Shown here: one piece after another, positions 16,001 through 22,569 of the stretch
How the letters are laid out: every line of letters begins with the position of its first letter
How positions within the stretch are numbered: the first letter of the stretch is position 1
Source: Bacillota bacterium
Lineage (GTDB): Bacteria > Bacillota > Clostridia > Christensenellales > Aristaeellaceae
Length of the DNA: 25,790 bases
NCBI GenBank assembly: GCA_023411395.1
Contig: JAEYOV010000019.1
Location: 1-25,790 of the forward strand
Direction: 5' to 3'
Program-made: the position numbers and the translations under genes
The notes under the pieces: generated by a model
What the model saw: only the letters and a program-made list of their open reading frames with translations
Told to the model about the DNA's origin: nothing
Databases searched by the model: none

Positions 16001-17197
16001 TGCCAGCACGCTGTCCACCTGACCCCAGGCTGCGCCGTTCAACACCACCGCCGGGTTGAAGGCGTACAGGGCGGCCATAGCGGCGGCGGCTTTGGCGGGA
16101 AGCTTTTCCTTGCCCACACGGTACAAAATGAGGGCCGCGGCCAGATCGGCCAGGATGGGCACGAATTTCAGGTTCAATAGCTGCATGCCCTGGGACATGG
16201 GGCTGAGCCAATTGGCAATCGCGCCATTCAGCCACAGCACAAACAGATAACCGGGCGGATAATCTACAAAGCCTCCGGCTATATAAAAGTTGGCGGGTCC
16301 GCCCTCATACATCATGCTGCCCCAGCCCAGGAAGCAGCCGATATCCACCTCATGGCCGGGCACCTTTACGGCCAGGATCACGCGCAGCGCAAAGGCAGCC
16401 AGCAGCGTAAGCGCCAAAGCCAGCGTTGCCGTGCCCTCCGGCTCCCGTTTGAGCTGAGCCGCCGGCTCCTTTTGCAGGTATGGCAGCAGAACCGCCGCCA
16501 GCACAAGGAAGCACAGGGAAAGGACGGTCATCTGCGGCCAGGCCGGCCGCGCCCCGTCCCCGTATTCTTCTTCCTCATAAGACATCTGCGCTGTTTCCGT
16601 CTTGAACCAGTTTGCCACAATCGCGTCCGGCGGAACTTCACCAGCCGCCTTTACAAGGCGGATGTCGTCGAAATACGCTTTGCCCTCGCTTTCGCCGCTG
16701 TAGCCGCCCAGCCGCGCAAAGACGGTGACGGTATTTTGATCCGTCCCCGTGCGCCCGTACAGCGTCAGCTCCTGCCATCCGGCCTGGGTACCGTAGAGGC
16801 TCTCGGAAAACACATACACGCCTGCCACCGACAGGTTGGCCCCCATGCCATAGTCCGTGACGTTTTCGGTATGCACAAAGCCGCTGAGCCTGTAAACGGT
16901 ATTCGGTTCCACAGAAACGATCTGGGCAAACCTGGCGTCGTTAGCGCCGAAATTTTCCACAGCGGCGGCGCTTTGGCCGTCCCTGGCACCGCCTGATACG
17001 CTGTATTCCGTATATCCCGGCGTGTTAATATAAGCTTCCGTAAACCATCCCGCCGGCATGCCGGAAGCGTCCAGCGTTTCAAAGCTTCCGTTTTCCAGCA
17101 GGTTTTCTTCCGCAGCGGCTTTCGGGGCCGCCAGCGGGAACAAGGCCAGCGCAAGACAGAAGCAGCATAACAAATAGAAGAGAAATTTACGGTTCAT
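13067..17197 (-). CDS. Giant membrane protein with two GT-C glycosyltransferase modules and two lectin-like domains
   Basis: The product is 1376 residues in one open frame. In order it has a signal peptide (1-29), a CBM4/9-like jelly-roll domain opening with NLLENGSFE (about 32-185), and a membrane segment (about 222-240). GT-C module 1 follows (about 255-715), with acidic E283/D285 in PGHEVDIGCF, DYPPGYLF, and WGQVDS (391-396), resembling GT87/ArnT-like enzymes. Next is a discoidin (F5/8 type C)-like domain (about 790-883). Last is GT-C module 2 (about 930-1376), a canonical protein O-mannosyltransferase (GT39) with FDEIYHARTAYE (Asp941-Glu942), SHPPLGK (962-968) and a 4TM C-terminal block. 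It probably moves sugars from polyprenyl-phosphate donors to exported proteins or glycans. The donor and acceptor are unknown. The start has AAGGAG nine bases upstream. A TTG start seven codons earlier is unlikely. Confidence 0.9.
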   Translation of the reverse strand: MNRKFLFYLLCCFCLALALFPLAAPKAAAEENLLENGSFETLDASGMPAGWFTEAYINTPGYTEYSVSGGARDGQSAAAVENFGANDARFAQIVSVEPNTVYRLSGFVHTENVTDYGMGANLSVAGVYVFSESLYGTQAGWQELTLYGRTGTDQNTVTVFARLGGYSGESEGKAYFDDIRLVKAAGEVPPDAIVANWFKTETAQMSYEEEEYGDGARPAWPQMTVLSLCFLVLAAVLLPYLQKEPAAQLKREPEGTATLALALTLLAAFALRVILAVKVPGHEVDIGCFLGWGSMMYEGGPANFYIAGGFVDYPPGYLFVLWLNGAIANWLSPMSQGMQLLNLKFVPILADLAAALILYRVGKEKLPAKAAAAMAALYAFNPAVVLNGAAWGQVDSVLALGLLLVAVFALERRWDKVLPAYMLCVLIKPQALMLGPLGLAALVMDFLGKKEKRHWKQLGFGLLWSVLAAGIIVLPFSLKQEGTWFFEKLEWLYQLYKGTLSSYPYTTVNTTNLYYLAGPNWGSLQATAELAIPLGMAAVTGALAFWQFATVAKRKGNLLARYGHLAFQALAFAAFVVFAALQADYATLGTAVMALTILWVVLVYIRGNSVSNLPLMGGILYIVLYVLGIKMHERYLFPALLLLSLAYLQKRDWRILLLIAGFSVTTFMNVGVVLDNTIRLGKEMGHLNSSPHGLNVVLSILNLLLCGFAFYTGEVLCAGNRPEHHMVRLFGKGIPMAESREKVALLSPPDARLHLTRLDALLLAGITLTYAVVAFWNLGSMKAPQTSWISTKAGEQVVFDLGAEKNFQILYYGGINHNDFSVAVSDDGVNWSEEYPAQMQQGNCFQWQYVVYANQMNDSVSYTSAPRDLTGRYVRLTAPFIGLNLNEVLLRTPDKQVLPAGISAHTGFNPGSSLGKPPQNLIDEQDTLEGEPGWYTGTYFDEIYHARTAYEHANNIHPYETSHPPLGKVLMSWAVMAFGMTPFGWRFAGALTGVLMLPAMYLLGKQVTKRTGLAAAAMLLMAFDLMHFTQTRIATIDSFPVLFIMLAYLCMFRYLQMDFWGMPFGRTLIPLALSGLFMGLGIASKWVGIYAGAGLAVLFFWSCWRHLAEAREARELKAHWKAVPEARRQAVGKAADEGNKRVLVTCLYCLIFFIAVPAVIYYLAYIPYFAPSGGVTVQKIIEAQKGMLSYHGTPGLGADHPFQSPWWEWPLILKPMWYFKGNYVPVGSGSTIYAMGNPAVWWTGLISLMIVFAAFIKRHVWKGTGKGRLHVHTREHDAVPALLLIGFSSQYMPWVLVPRSTFIYHYFASVPFIILCTVVCFQWLKTAWKAAYAPFLWTLVAAAAILFIGFYPYASGVVTPVDWLEYIQMLFPRLGF

Positions 17198-17247
17198 GGG
17201 CACAGGCTCCTTATACAAGGCTCCCCGCCATAGACGGCAGGGTATTG

Positions 17248-17604
17248 TCAGAACCAGCCGCCGGAAAAGGCGTTTTCCACATGGATCACGCCCTCCCCTG
17301 TGATCTCCACCACATCAAAGCGCGCAGGCCTTGCGAACTGGTCCGTTTTGCGCAGATACTCCCCGGCGGCCTTCAATATGCGGCGCTGCTTTTTTTGCGT
17401 CACCGCCTCCATCCCTGCGCCGGCAAAGCCCCGTGGCCGGTACTTCACCTCCACGAAAACAAGCAGCGCGTCCATTTCCACAATGAAATCGACCTCTCCG
17501 CCGGGCGCCCGGAAATTCCTTTCCACGGGACGGTAACCTTTTTCCAGCAGGTATCCAAGGGCAAGCTCCTCCCCCCGCCTTCCCTTTTCCCCCGCGCCTT
17601 TCAT
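17248..17604 (-). CDS. yraN: YraN family (UPF0102) nuclease-fold protein
   Basis: The product is 118 residues with a PD-(D/E)xK-like core: GRRGEELALGYLLEKGY at the N-terminus, then GEVDFIV (36-42) and VFVEVKYR (49-56), followed by KKQRRILKAA. YraN proteins resemble Holliday-junction resolvases, but their role is unproven in most species. The start ATG overlaps the rnhB stop (ATGA), with GGGAG upstream. A longer in-frame ORF starting at 17643 would overlap rnhB by 43 bases and adds no family sequence. The rnhB-yraN pairing is common in Firmicutes. Confidence 0.94.
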   Translation of the reverse strand: MKGAGEKGRRGEELALGYLLEKGYRPVERNFRAPGGEVDFIVEMDALLVFVEVKYRPRGFAGAGMEAVTQKKQRRILKAAGEYLRKTDQFARPARFDVVEITGEGVIHVENAFSGGWF

Positions 17605-18209
17605 ACAAAGCTCCCGATAAAGCTCCGGCGGTGGACGGGGCATGGACCGTGCGCCTTCAAAGCGGCAATGTGCTGCGGGGTGCCGTATCCCTTGTGCTGC
17701 AAAAAGCCATAAGCGGGATACTGTTCATTGAGATTCGCCATCTGCCTGTCCCTTGTTACCTTGGCCACAATGCTGGCGGCGGCGATGCAGTAGCTAAGCG
17801 CGTCGCCGTGGATGATGCCCCGCTCCTCGCCCTTTAGCCCCAGCCCCTGCAAGGCATCGATCAAAAACAGCGATGCCGGGACGTTTGACGCCGCCCGGCG
17901 CATGGCTTCCCTGGTGGCGTTCAGGATGTTGATACGGTCAATCTCCGCAGGGGTAGCCTCCCCAACGCCCACATACAGCGCCGTTTGCATGATCTGCTCA
18001 TACACCGCTTCCCGGCGCGCAGGCGACAGTTTTTTGCTGTCGTCCACCCACTCAAGCAGTGGCTCCGGAGGCATTGCCACGCAGGCGGCCACCACGTTAC
18101 CGGCCAGCGGACCACGGCCCGCCTCATCCATCCCCGCAAAAAGGATGCCCATGGCCCACAAAGGTTCATCCGTTTTTGTCAGCTCCATCAGCCGCAGCTT
18201 CCGCTTCAT
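17601..18209 (-). CDS. rnhB: Ribonuclease HII
   Basis: The product is 202 residues. It cleaves the RNA strand of RNA-DNA hybrids and removes single ribonucleotides from DNA. The catalytic set is visible: Asp28-Glu29 in GMDEAGRGPLAG, Asp118 in LIDAL, and Asp136 in HGDALSYCIAAASIVAKV. DDSKKLS (56-62) and the C-terminal HKGYGTPQH and HRRSF blocks are also present. The start MKRKLRLM was chosen for its AAAGGAG ten bases upstream. It lies inside the end of rbgA, a 44-base overlap in another frame. Starting at M8 (MELTKTDEP, 18188) is an alternative with a weaker site. Confidence 0.95.
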   Translation of the reverse strand: MKRKLRLMELTKTDEPLWAMGILFAGMDEAGRGPLAGNVVAACVAMPPEPLLEWVDDSKKLSPARREAVYEQIMQTALYVGVGEATPAEIDRINILNATREAMRRAASNVPASLFLIDALQGLGLKGEERGIIHGDALSYCIAAASIVAKVTRDRQMANLNEQYPAYGFLQHKGYGTPQHIAALKAHGPCPVHRRSFIGSFV

Positions 18210-19128
18210 CCTGCGTATGCTCCTTTGATGCCTTAAGCGCTTCCCCATCCCCGGCCTTAATCGTCAAACGGACGGGGGCCGGCTTTTCATCCCGTACAAG
18301 CTCCAGGGTGACACGCCCCAGCTTCCCGGCCCGGAACTCATCAAGCACAACGGCCGCGCCCCGTTCGGTATCCTCCACGCCGCCCTTCATCAGCCAGCCC
18401 CGGCCACGGCACACCGCGTTGAGCAGCGCAAGGCCGCCAAGGGCAGTATCCGTAAGCTTGAAGCGCTGGGCAACCGCCTCAGGGCGCACGGCCAGCAAAT
18501 CCTCCAGCAGCCTGATGGCAAGCATCGGCACATCCACCACCTGATCCCGGATGGTGCCGATATACGCCAGCCGGCGGGCAGCTTTTTGATCGTCCAGCCT
18601 GGGCCATAGCATGCCCGGCGTATCCATCAGTTCCAGATAAGGCGTTACCTTCACCCATTGATTGGCCCTTGTGACGCCGGGCCTGTCCCCCACCTGGGCA
18701 ATGGCGCCGCCGCTGATACGGTTGATGAGTGTGCTTTTCCCCACATTTGGCACGCCCACCACCATGACCCGCACAGTCTTGCGCATGCCCTTTTGGGCGG
18801 CCCGTTCCACCGCTTCGCTGGAAGCCTCCTCAATCAGCGCCAATACATCCTTGGCCTTCCCACCCGTAGATACAAACGGCTGTGCGGGAATCCCCGTCTT
18901 TTTGAAATATTGCAGCCAAGCGCTTGTTTCCCTGGGATCGGCCAGATCGGCCTTGTTCAACAGCAATACCCGCTTTTTGTTGCGGGTCATCTCATCCAGA
19001 TCAGGATTGCGGCTGGCGTGGGGCAGCCGCGCGTCGCACAACTCCACCACAACGTCCACTCTTCCCAGTTGCAGGCTTAAAAGCCGCTTGGCCCGCGCCA
19101 TGTGTCCCGGATACCAATTGATCTCCAC
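18166..19128 (-). CDS. rbgA: Ribosome biogenesis GTPase RbgA (YlqF)
   Basis: The product is 320 residues. RbgA promotes a late step of 50S subunit assembly. It is a circularly permuted GTPase. After the N-terminal INWYPGHMAKA-like segment (here MARA), the G4 motif NKAD (58-61) precedes G1 GVPNVGKS (125-132), the RPGVTR switch region, and G3 DTPG (169-172). The C-terminal RNA-binding region follows, and the extreme C-terminus is acidic and low in complexity. The start codon is GTG, with AAGGAG six bases upstream. It is the first gene of the long minus-strand operon. The lepB and rplS genes often found beside it are absent, and a sigma factor is divergent instead. Confidence 0.97.
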   Translation of the reverse strand: MEINWYPGHMARAKRLLSLQLGRVDVVVELCDARLPHASRNPDLDEMTRNKKRVLLLNKADLADPRETSAWLQYFKKTGIPAQPFVSTGGKAKDVLALIEEASSEAVERAAQKGMRKTVRVMVVGVPNVGKSTLINRISGGAIAQVGDRPGVTRANQWVKVTPYLELMDTPGMLWPRLDDQKAARRLAYIGTIRDQVVDVPMLAIRLLEDLLAVRPEAVAQRFKLTDTALGGLALLNAVCRGRGWLMKGGVEDTERGAAVVLDEFRAGKLGRVTLELVRDEKPAPVRLTIKAGDGEALKASKEHTQDEAEAAADGADKNG

Positions 19129-19180
19129 GAGCGGCTCCTTCCAATTTATGGGTTATGACCTCGGTTTTTGTTTCCTTTTA

Positions 19181-19209
19181 GTAATACCATTCTTTCCCCC
19201 AAAAGGCAA
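19181..19209 (-). promoter_or_regulatory. Probable promoter of the rbgA-hslU operon
   Basis: On the minus strand TTGCCT (19204-19209) and TATTAC (19181-19186) are spaced by 17 bases, with a TG directly extended upstream of the -10 box. The -10 is imperfect, so confidence is moderate. It gives a leader of about 45 bases before the rbgA GTG. Confidence 0.6.
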
Positions 19210-19302
19210 GCAAATTTTTCCCGGCTTTCCGGGCAATTATCCCGCACCTATGACGGCGGCGGCAGAAAAGCGGTACGATTGTGCGCAAATACGGCAATGA
19301 AA

Positions 19303-19331
19303 TGGCAATTGGGGGCCTTTCATGGTATAAT
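19303..19331 (+). promoter_or_regulatory. Sigma-factor gene promoter (extended -10)
   Basis: A perfect TATAAT (19326-19331) has an extended TG, a 17-base spacer and a weak -35 (TGGCAA, 19303-19308). The start codon at 19362 follows after about 30 bases, with GTGAGG as the ribosome site. The promoter shape is housekeeping sigma-A rather than a typical ECF self-promoter. An upstream in-frame ATG (19281) lies before this promoter and is therefore excluded. Confidence 0.8.
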
Positions 19332-19361
19332 GGGCCGAAACAAATCTACCGTGAGGTTTTT

Positions 19362-19925
19362 ATGCCGGACGACGCACTACTTCAGCCATGGTTCGACACG
19401 GTTGCTCATGAGGAATATGAACACGTACAAAGGTTATGCAGGTTTCTGATTAGCGGCGCGGGTTTTGACACATCCCTGGCGGAGGACCTTACGCAGCAGG
19501 TATTTTTTACCGCCTGGATGAAGCGGGAAGAGCTTCAAAACCACCCCCAGGTACGGGCCTGGCTTTATAAAACCGTACGGTATACCTTCAACAATTTTTT
19601 GCGGAAACAGCTTTATTATCAAAAGATGCAGGCCATGAGCCTGGATGCGCCCAATGCAACTGGTTGCTCCCAGCCCATAACGGAGGATGTTTTGGAAGCA
19701 TTGCTCGCAGGGGAGCCGTCGGACGCCATGCAACCCATCCTGAACAGGCTTTCTGCCAAGGACCAGCTCCTGTATCATCATCTGTACCTGCTCCCGCGGG
19801 ACATCCCTTCGCTGTGCCTTCAATACGGCATCAGCGAAAAGGCGTTGAAGAAGCGCATTTACAGGCTGCATCAGCGCCTGCTCCAACTGATGGAGGAAGA
19901 AAAATTTCAAGCCGTGTCCAGATAA
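19362..19925 (+). CDS. ECF-like RNA polymerase sigma factor
   Basis: The product is 187 residues with the two-domain layout of an ECF sigma-70 factor. Region 2 is at about 22-85, with AEDLTQQVFFTAW and VRAWLYKTVRYTFNNFLRK for core and -10 contacts. Region 4 is at about 126-178, with LSAKDQLLYHHLYLL, DIPSLCLQYGIS and a recognition helix ALKKRIYRLHQRL. It should direct polymerase to a small regulon when released from the membrane protein encoded 41 bases downstream. The subgroup and target promoters cannot be read from this window. It is transcribed divergently from rbgA. Confidence 0.88.
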   Translation: MPDDALLQPWFDTVAHEEYEHVQRLCRFLISGAGFDTSLAEDLTQQVFFTAWMKREELQNHPQVRAWLYKTVRYTFNNFLRKQLYYQKMQAMSLDAPNATGCSQPITEDVLEALLAGEPSDAMQPILNRLSAKDQLLYHHLYLLPRDIPSLCLQYGISEKALKKRIYRLHQRLLQLMEEEKFQAVSR

Positions 19926-19966
19926 CGGGGTACGGATGACATATATATTGTGAAAGGAGCACTTCA

Positions 19967-20857
19967 ATGGGCCCCAACATCAATACGGACGCCCTGAACA
20001 TACAAACTGCCGGTTTGCTGCAGCAGGTCCTTCATCAATTGGACCAGCCGCCTGAGTCAATGGATACGGAATGGGTCGACGAGCAGGTGGCTTCTCTCCC
20101 GAAAGATTATGCGTCCTCCCGCCAGGCGTATGAGCACACAATGCGGCAGGTGCGCTTAAAATGGCAGGCGGGAAGGGCACGTGCCGCCAGAAAACGCCAC
20201 GCAAGGCGCGCTGCCGCCATTGCCGCCAGCCTCGCGCTGGTAGCCGTAACCACATTCGGCGCCGCCAACGCATTTCAGTGGAAAAGCTTTCTGCGTATGT
20301 TTTCCCCGGAAAACGGCTCGTTTTCCTTCCAGACATCAAAGAATGTCACAGGGAGCGATAGCTTTTCGACGAATGGCGGAAAAGAGATTCCTCCTCCCCC
20401 TCCGGACGATGCACCGGATGATCTTCTGGAAGAAGAGATCACCCTGCGCAGCGCGGAGGATTTGCTTGCCTTGTCCACCCCGGGGGATCAGGCCTTCCGT
20501 CCCCTTCTGGAACGGTATTCGTTCCATAAGGGCAACCTCTACCGGAACAATTTCAATTCAAACCTGACTTTTTCCCTGAAGGATGGCGATGGAAAAAACT
20601 GCTACGTGCAGATTGTTGCCTTTGAGGAATCCATGATCGACGACGCGGCAGCCAGCTTTACCTTTGAAGTGGTCGATGGCATCCAGAAAACGGTGCGCAT
20701 CGGGGATGATGCCGTCGTCGTCTGTGCCAACAGCTATATTACTGCTGTCAACTGGATCATGAAACTGGGCTTTTGCTATATCCATGGAGACGTCGGTGAG
20801 GAAGCGCTTTTGGATATCGCAAAGATCCTGATAGATGCCGGCCTGAAACCGGTTTGA
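19967..20857 (+). CDS. Probable membrane anti-sigma factor with DUF4367-like outer domain
   Basis: The product is 296 residues. It has a cytoplasmic N-terminal part of about 80 residues rich in Arg and Lys near the membrane, one membrane helix (about 82-101), a proline- and acid-rich linker (PPPPPDDAPDDLLEEE), and an extracytoplasmic domain. The last 40 residues (YITAVNWIMKLGF, then GEEALLDIAKIL) resemble the end of DUF4367 domains, found on Firmicute anti-sigma factors. No zinc-binding HxxxCxxC motif is present. Position directly after the sigma gene and topology support an anti-sigma role; direct binding is inferred. The ribosome site AAAGGAG is seven bases before the ATG. Confidence 0.8.
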   Translation: MGPNINTDALNIQTAGLLQQVLHQLDQPPESMDTEWVDEQVASLPKDYASSRQAYEHTMRQVRLKWQAGRARAARKRHARRAAAIAASLALVAVTTFGAANAFQWKSFLRMFSPENGSFSFQTSKNVTGSDSFSTNGGKEIPPPPPDDAPDDLLEEEITLRSAEDLLALSTPGDQAFRPLLERYSFHKGNLYRNNFNSNLTFSLKDGDGKNCYVQIVAFEESMIDDAAASFTFEVVDGIQKTVRIGDDAVVVCANSYITAVNWIMKLGFCYIHGDVGEEALLDIAKILIDAGLKPV

Positions 20858-20972
20858 GCGCACCTTGGATCAAGGGCTCTGTGCGCTCCCGGCGGCCGAT
20901 ATACGCAATATTGCTCACCCGGGCGCTTGCACAAAAACCCTTGCCCTCCAAGTGTTTCCCGCAACGCCACCA

Positions 20973-21006
20973 CCCCCGGCGGATCATCCGCCGAGGGTAT
21001 TTTTTT
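20973..21006 (+). terminator. Rho-independent terminator of the sigma/anti-sigma unit
   Basis: CGGCGGA/TCCGCCG with a 3-base loop is extended by flanking CCC/GGG and followed by TATTTTTT. It lies between two convergent genes. The 115 bases from 20858 to 20972 show no gene. Confidence 0.88.
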
Positions 21007-21011
21007 AAGGA

Positions 21012-22028
21012 TCACTTCATGACCAGCAGCGCAAGATCATACAGATAGCCGCACAGCAAACCGCCCGCCAGAACATAGCCCACATACAGGGCGATTGCCT
21101 TTTTTCTCAGGAACGTGGCCAGTCCGGCGATTACCCAGGCGCTGGTGGCAGACCCGGTGATGATGAAAGCCAGCATCGCCCCCTCCCCCGCCCCGCTTGC
21201 GATCATGGACTGGATGACGGGGATGGCCGCGCCGGTGGTAATATACAGCGGCAGGCCGACAACGGCGGCCAGGGGCACCGCCAGGATGCTGTTTGCCCCA
21301 AACAGCGCGGAGATGATGGACGCAGGCACGAAGCGGTTGATGAGATAGCCTGCTGCCACAAAGACCGAGAAATAGAGCAATATTTGCTTCAGCCCCAAAT
21401 CCACAAAGCCTTTGCCCAATTCCCGCAGCTTAACCCTGTCCGCAAATCCGGCTTGTGCTTTCTGTCCCCGTTCTTCACCGCAGCCGTCCGTTTGCGGCTG
21501 GGCGGAACAAGCACAGGAGGAAGCCTTTGGGTTTTCATCCTTGGCATTTCGGGGATCCGTATACCGGGCCTGATGCTTCAAAAAACTTGTCTTTTGATCT
21601 ATCTTGTTAGTCAAGAAGCCGGAGATGAGTCCAATCAGCACGGAAGCCAATGTCAGGGCAACGGCAAAGCGTATGCCGATCATACCTGAAATCAAAAGGA
21701 AGCCATCCGGGCTCATCAGGGGCGATGAAGTCAAAAAAGCCATGATGGGGCCCCACGGCAGCGCGGTGGTCAGCATGCCGATGATCACGGCCATGGTGCC
21801 GCAGGCGCAAAAAGGCGTGAATGCTCCCACCGCTACGCTTAATAAGACGGATACGCGCCTGCGTGCAAGCAGCGCCCGGGAGAGCTTCTCGGTGTCGACA
21901 TAGGTTTTTATCAGTACTGCGGCAATGATGGCAAAGGACAAAACAAGCCGGTTGTGGTCAAGGGAGGTCCAAACGGCCAGCAGCGTATCTCCCAGCAGGT
22001 TCCCGATATAAGAAAAGACAGCCTCCAT
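21012..22028 (-). CDS. ArsP_1/DUF318 (YraQ-like) permease
   Basis: The product is 338 residues of two membrane bundles joined by a cytoplasmic loop. The first bundle has the family signature FTPFCACG (70-77) and TSSPLMSPDGF (100-110). The second has VGLPLYITTGAAIPVIQ and ITGSATSAWVIAGL. The loop at about 150-200 is polar and carries Cys172, Cys174 and Cys183, likely metal or metalloid ligands. Related proteins export organoarsenicals (ArsP) or copper and zinc. The true substrate is not visible. It is preceded by an ArsR-type regulator gene 78 bases upstream, which supports inducible efflux of a thiophilic ion. Its ribosome site is GGAGG before ATG. Confidence 0.88.
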   Translation of the reverse strand: MEAVFSYIGNLLGDTLLAVWTSLDHNRLVLSFAIIAAVLIKTYVDTEKLSRALLARRRVSVLLSVAVGAFTPFCACGTMAVIIGMLTTALPWGPIMAFLTSSPLMSPDGFLLISGMIGIRFAVALTLASVLIGLISGFLTNKIDQKTSFLKHQARYTDPRNAKDENPKASSCACSAQPQTDGCGEERGQKAQAGFADRVKLRELGKGFVDLGLKQILLYFSVFVAAGYLINRFVPASIISALFGANSILAVPLAAVVGLPLYITTGAAIPVIQSMIASGAGEGAMLAFIITGSATSAWVIAGLATFLRKKAIALYVGYVLAGGLLCGYLYDLALLVMK

Positions 22029-22064
22029 GCAGCATCCTCCATACGCTCAATCAAGTATTGATCT

Positions 22065-22091
22065 ACATCGTTTATCGTAGATATACGATGT
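22065..22091 (-). promoter_or_regulatory. Nested palindrome, candidate ArsR operator before the permease
   Basis: Outer 7-bp arms ACATCGT/ACGATGT (22065-22071 and 22085-22091) enclose most of an inner palindrome ATCGTA-GATA-TACGAT (22074-22089). The ATCGTA core matches the TATCGTA half-site in the arsR promoter at 22449-22466. A further palindrome, ATCAA-GTA-TTGAT, lies just downstream near 22050-22062. No convincing separate promoter for the permease was found. Confidence 0.6.
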
Positions 22092-22106
22092 AAAAAAGTA
22101 AAAAAA

Positions 22107-22409
22107 TTACAGAAAATCCTGCTTCAATTGCAAAAGAAAGCTCCTGATGACTTCCTCGTTGAGAAAGTAACAGCTCCACAACTCCCGCTTTTCCTTGCGT
22201 ATCAGCCCCGCTTTTTCCAACACGGCCAGGTGCTGCGATACGGTGGACTGCGCCAGCCCCGTGAACTTCACCACATCCCCCACGCTGACGCCGTTTTCAA
22301 AAAAGTCGAACTTGCCGCAGCAACTGACGATGGCCTTTTCCTTCATGGCCTTGATAAGCTGGTAGCGCGTTTTGTTTCCCAACGCGCCAAGCAGCGCATC
22401 CATGTCCAT
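22107..22409 (-). CDS. ArsR/SmtB-family transcriptional repressor
   Basis: The product is 100 residues forming a winged helix-turn-helix: LGNKTRYQLIKAM at the N-terminus, VSVGDVVKFTGLAQSTVSQHLAVLEKAGLI as the DNA-binding unit (about 41-70), then a wing and the final helix. Cys30-Cys31, with Cys80 near the wing, could bind a thiophilic metal or metalloid. The classic ELCVCD motif in the recognition helix is absent, so the sensing site differs from that of ArsR proper. It is the first gene of a two-gene unit with the permease and should repress its own promoter, where a palindrome lies between the -35 and -10 boxes. Confidence 0.9.
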   Translation of the reverse strand: MDMDALLGALGNKTRYQLIKAMKEKAIVSCCGKFDFFENGVSVGDVVKFTGLAQSTVSQHLAVLEKAGLIRKEKRELWSCYFLNEEVIRSFLLQLKQDFL

Positions 22410-22444
22410 TCACCCATCCCCTCCTTTCTCCAGAACACACGCAC

Positions 22445-22473
22445 ATTTTATCGCACTTTTACGATATAGTCAA
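22445..22473 (-). promoter_or_regulatory. arsR-permease promoter with embedded operator
   Basis: On the minus strand TTGACT (22468-22473), a 17-base spacer and TAAAAT (22445-22450) form a near-consensus sigma-A promoter. A palindrome, TATCG-8-CGATA (22449-22466), fills the spacer, an ideal place for a repressor to block polymerase. The same core recurs between arsR and the permease gene. Confidence 0.85.
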
Positions 22474-22500
22474 GAGCGTGGGAAGTATTTTTGTCTTCGA

Positions 22501-22538
22501 TAAAATAAATCACCTCCATGCGTGAGGGCATGGAGGTG
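22501..22538 (-). terminator. Probable terminator of the DUF3048 gene
   Basis: A perfect 11-bp hairpin CACCTCCATGC/GCATGGAGGTG has a 6-base loop (22511-22538). On the minus strand it is followed by ATTTATTTTA, a T-rich but interrupted tail. Confidence 0.75.
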
Positions 22539-22569
22539 ACCGGTTCATTTGCCGCCCCTTACGGCGATG

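Noticed and set aside
22029..22106. Separate promoter for the permease in the arsR-permease gap
   Set aside because: TTTACT-18-TACGAT can be drawn but is weak; the palindromes explain the conserved-looking sequence better.
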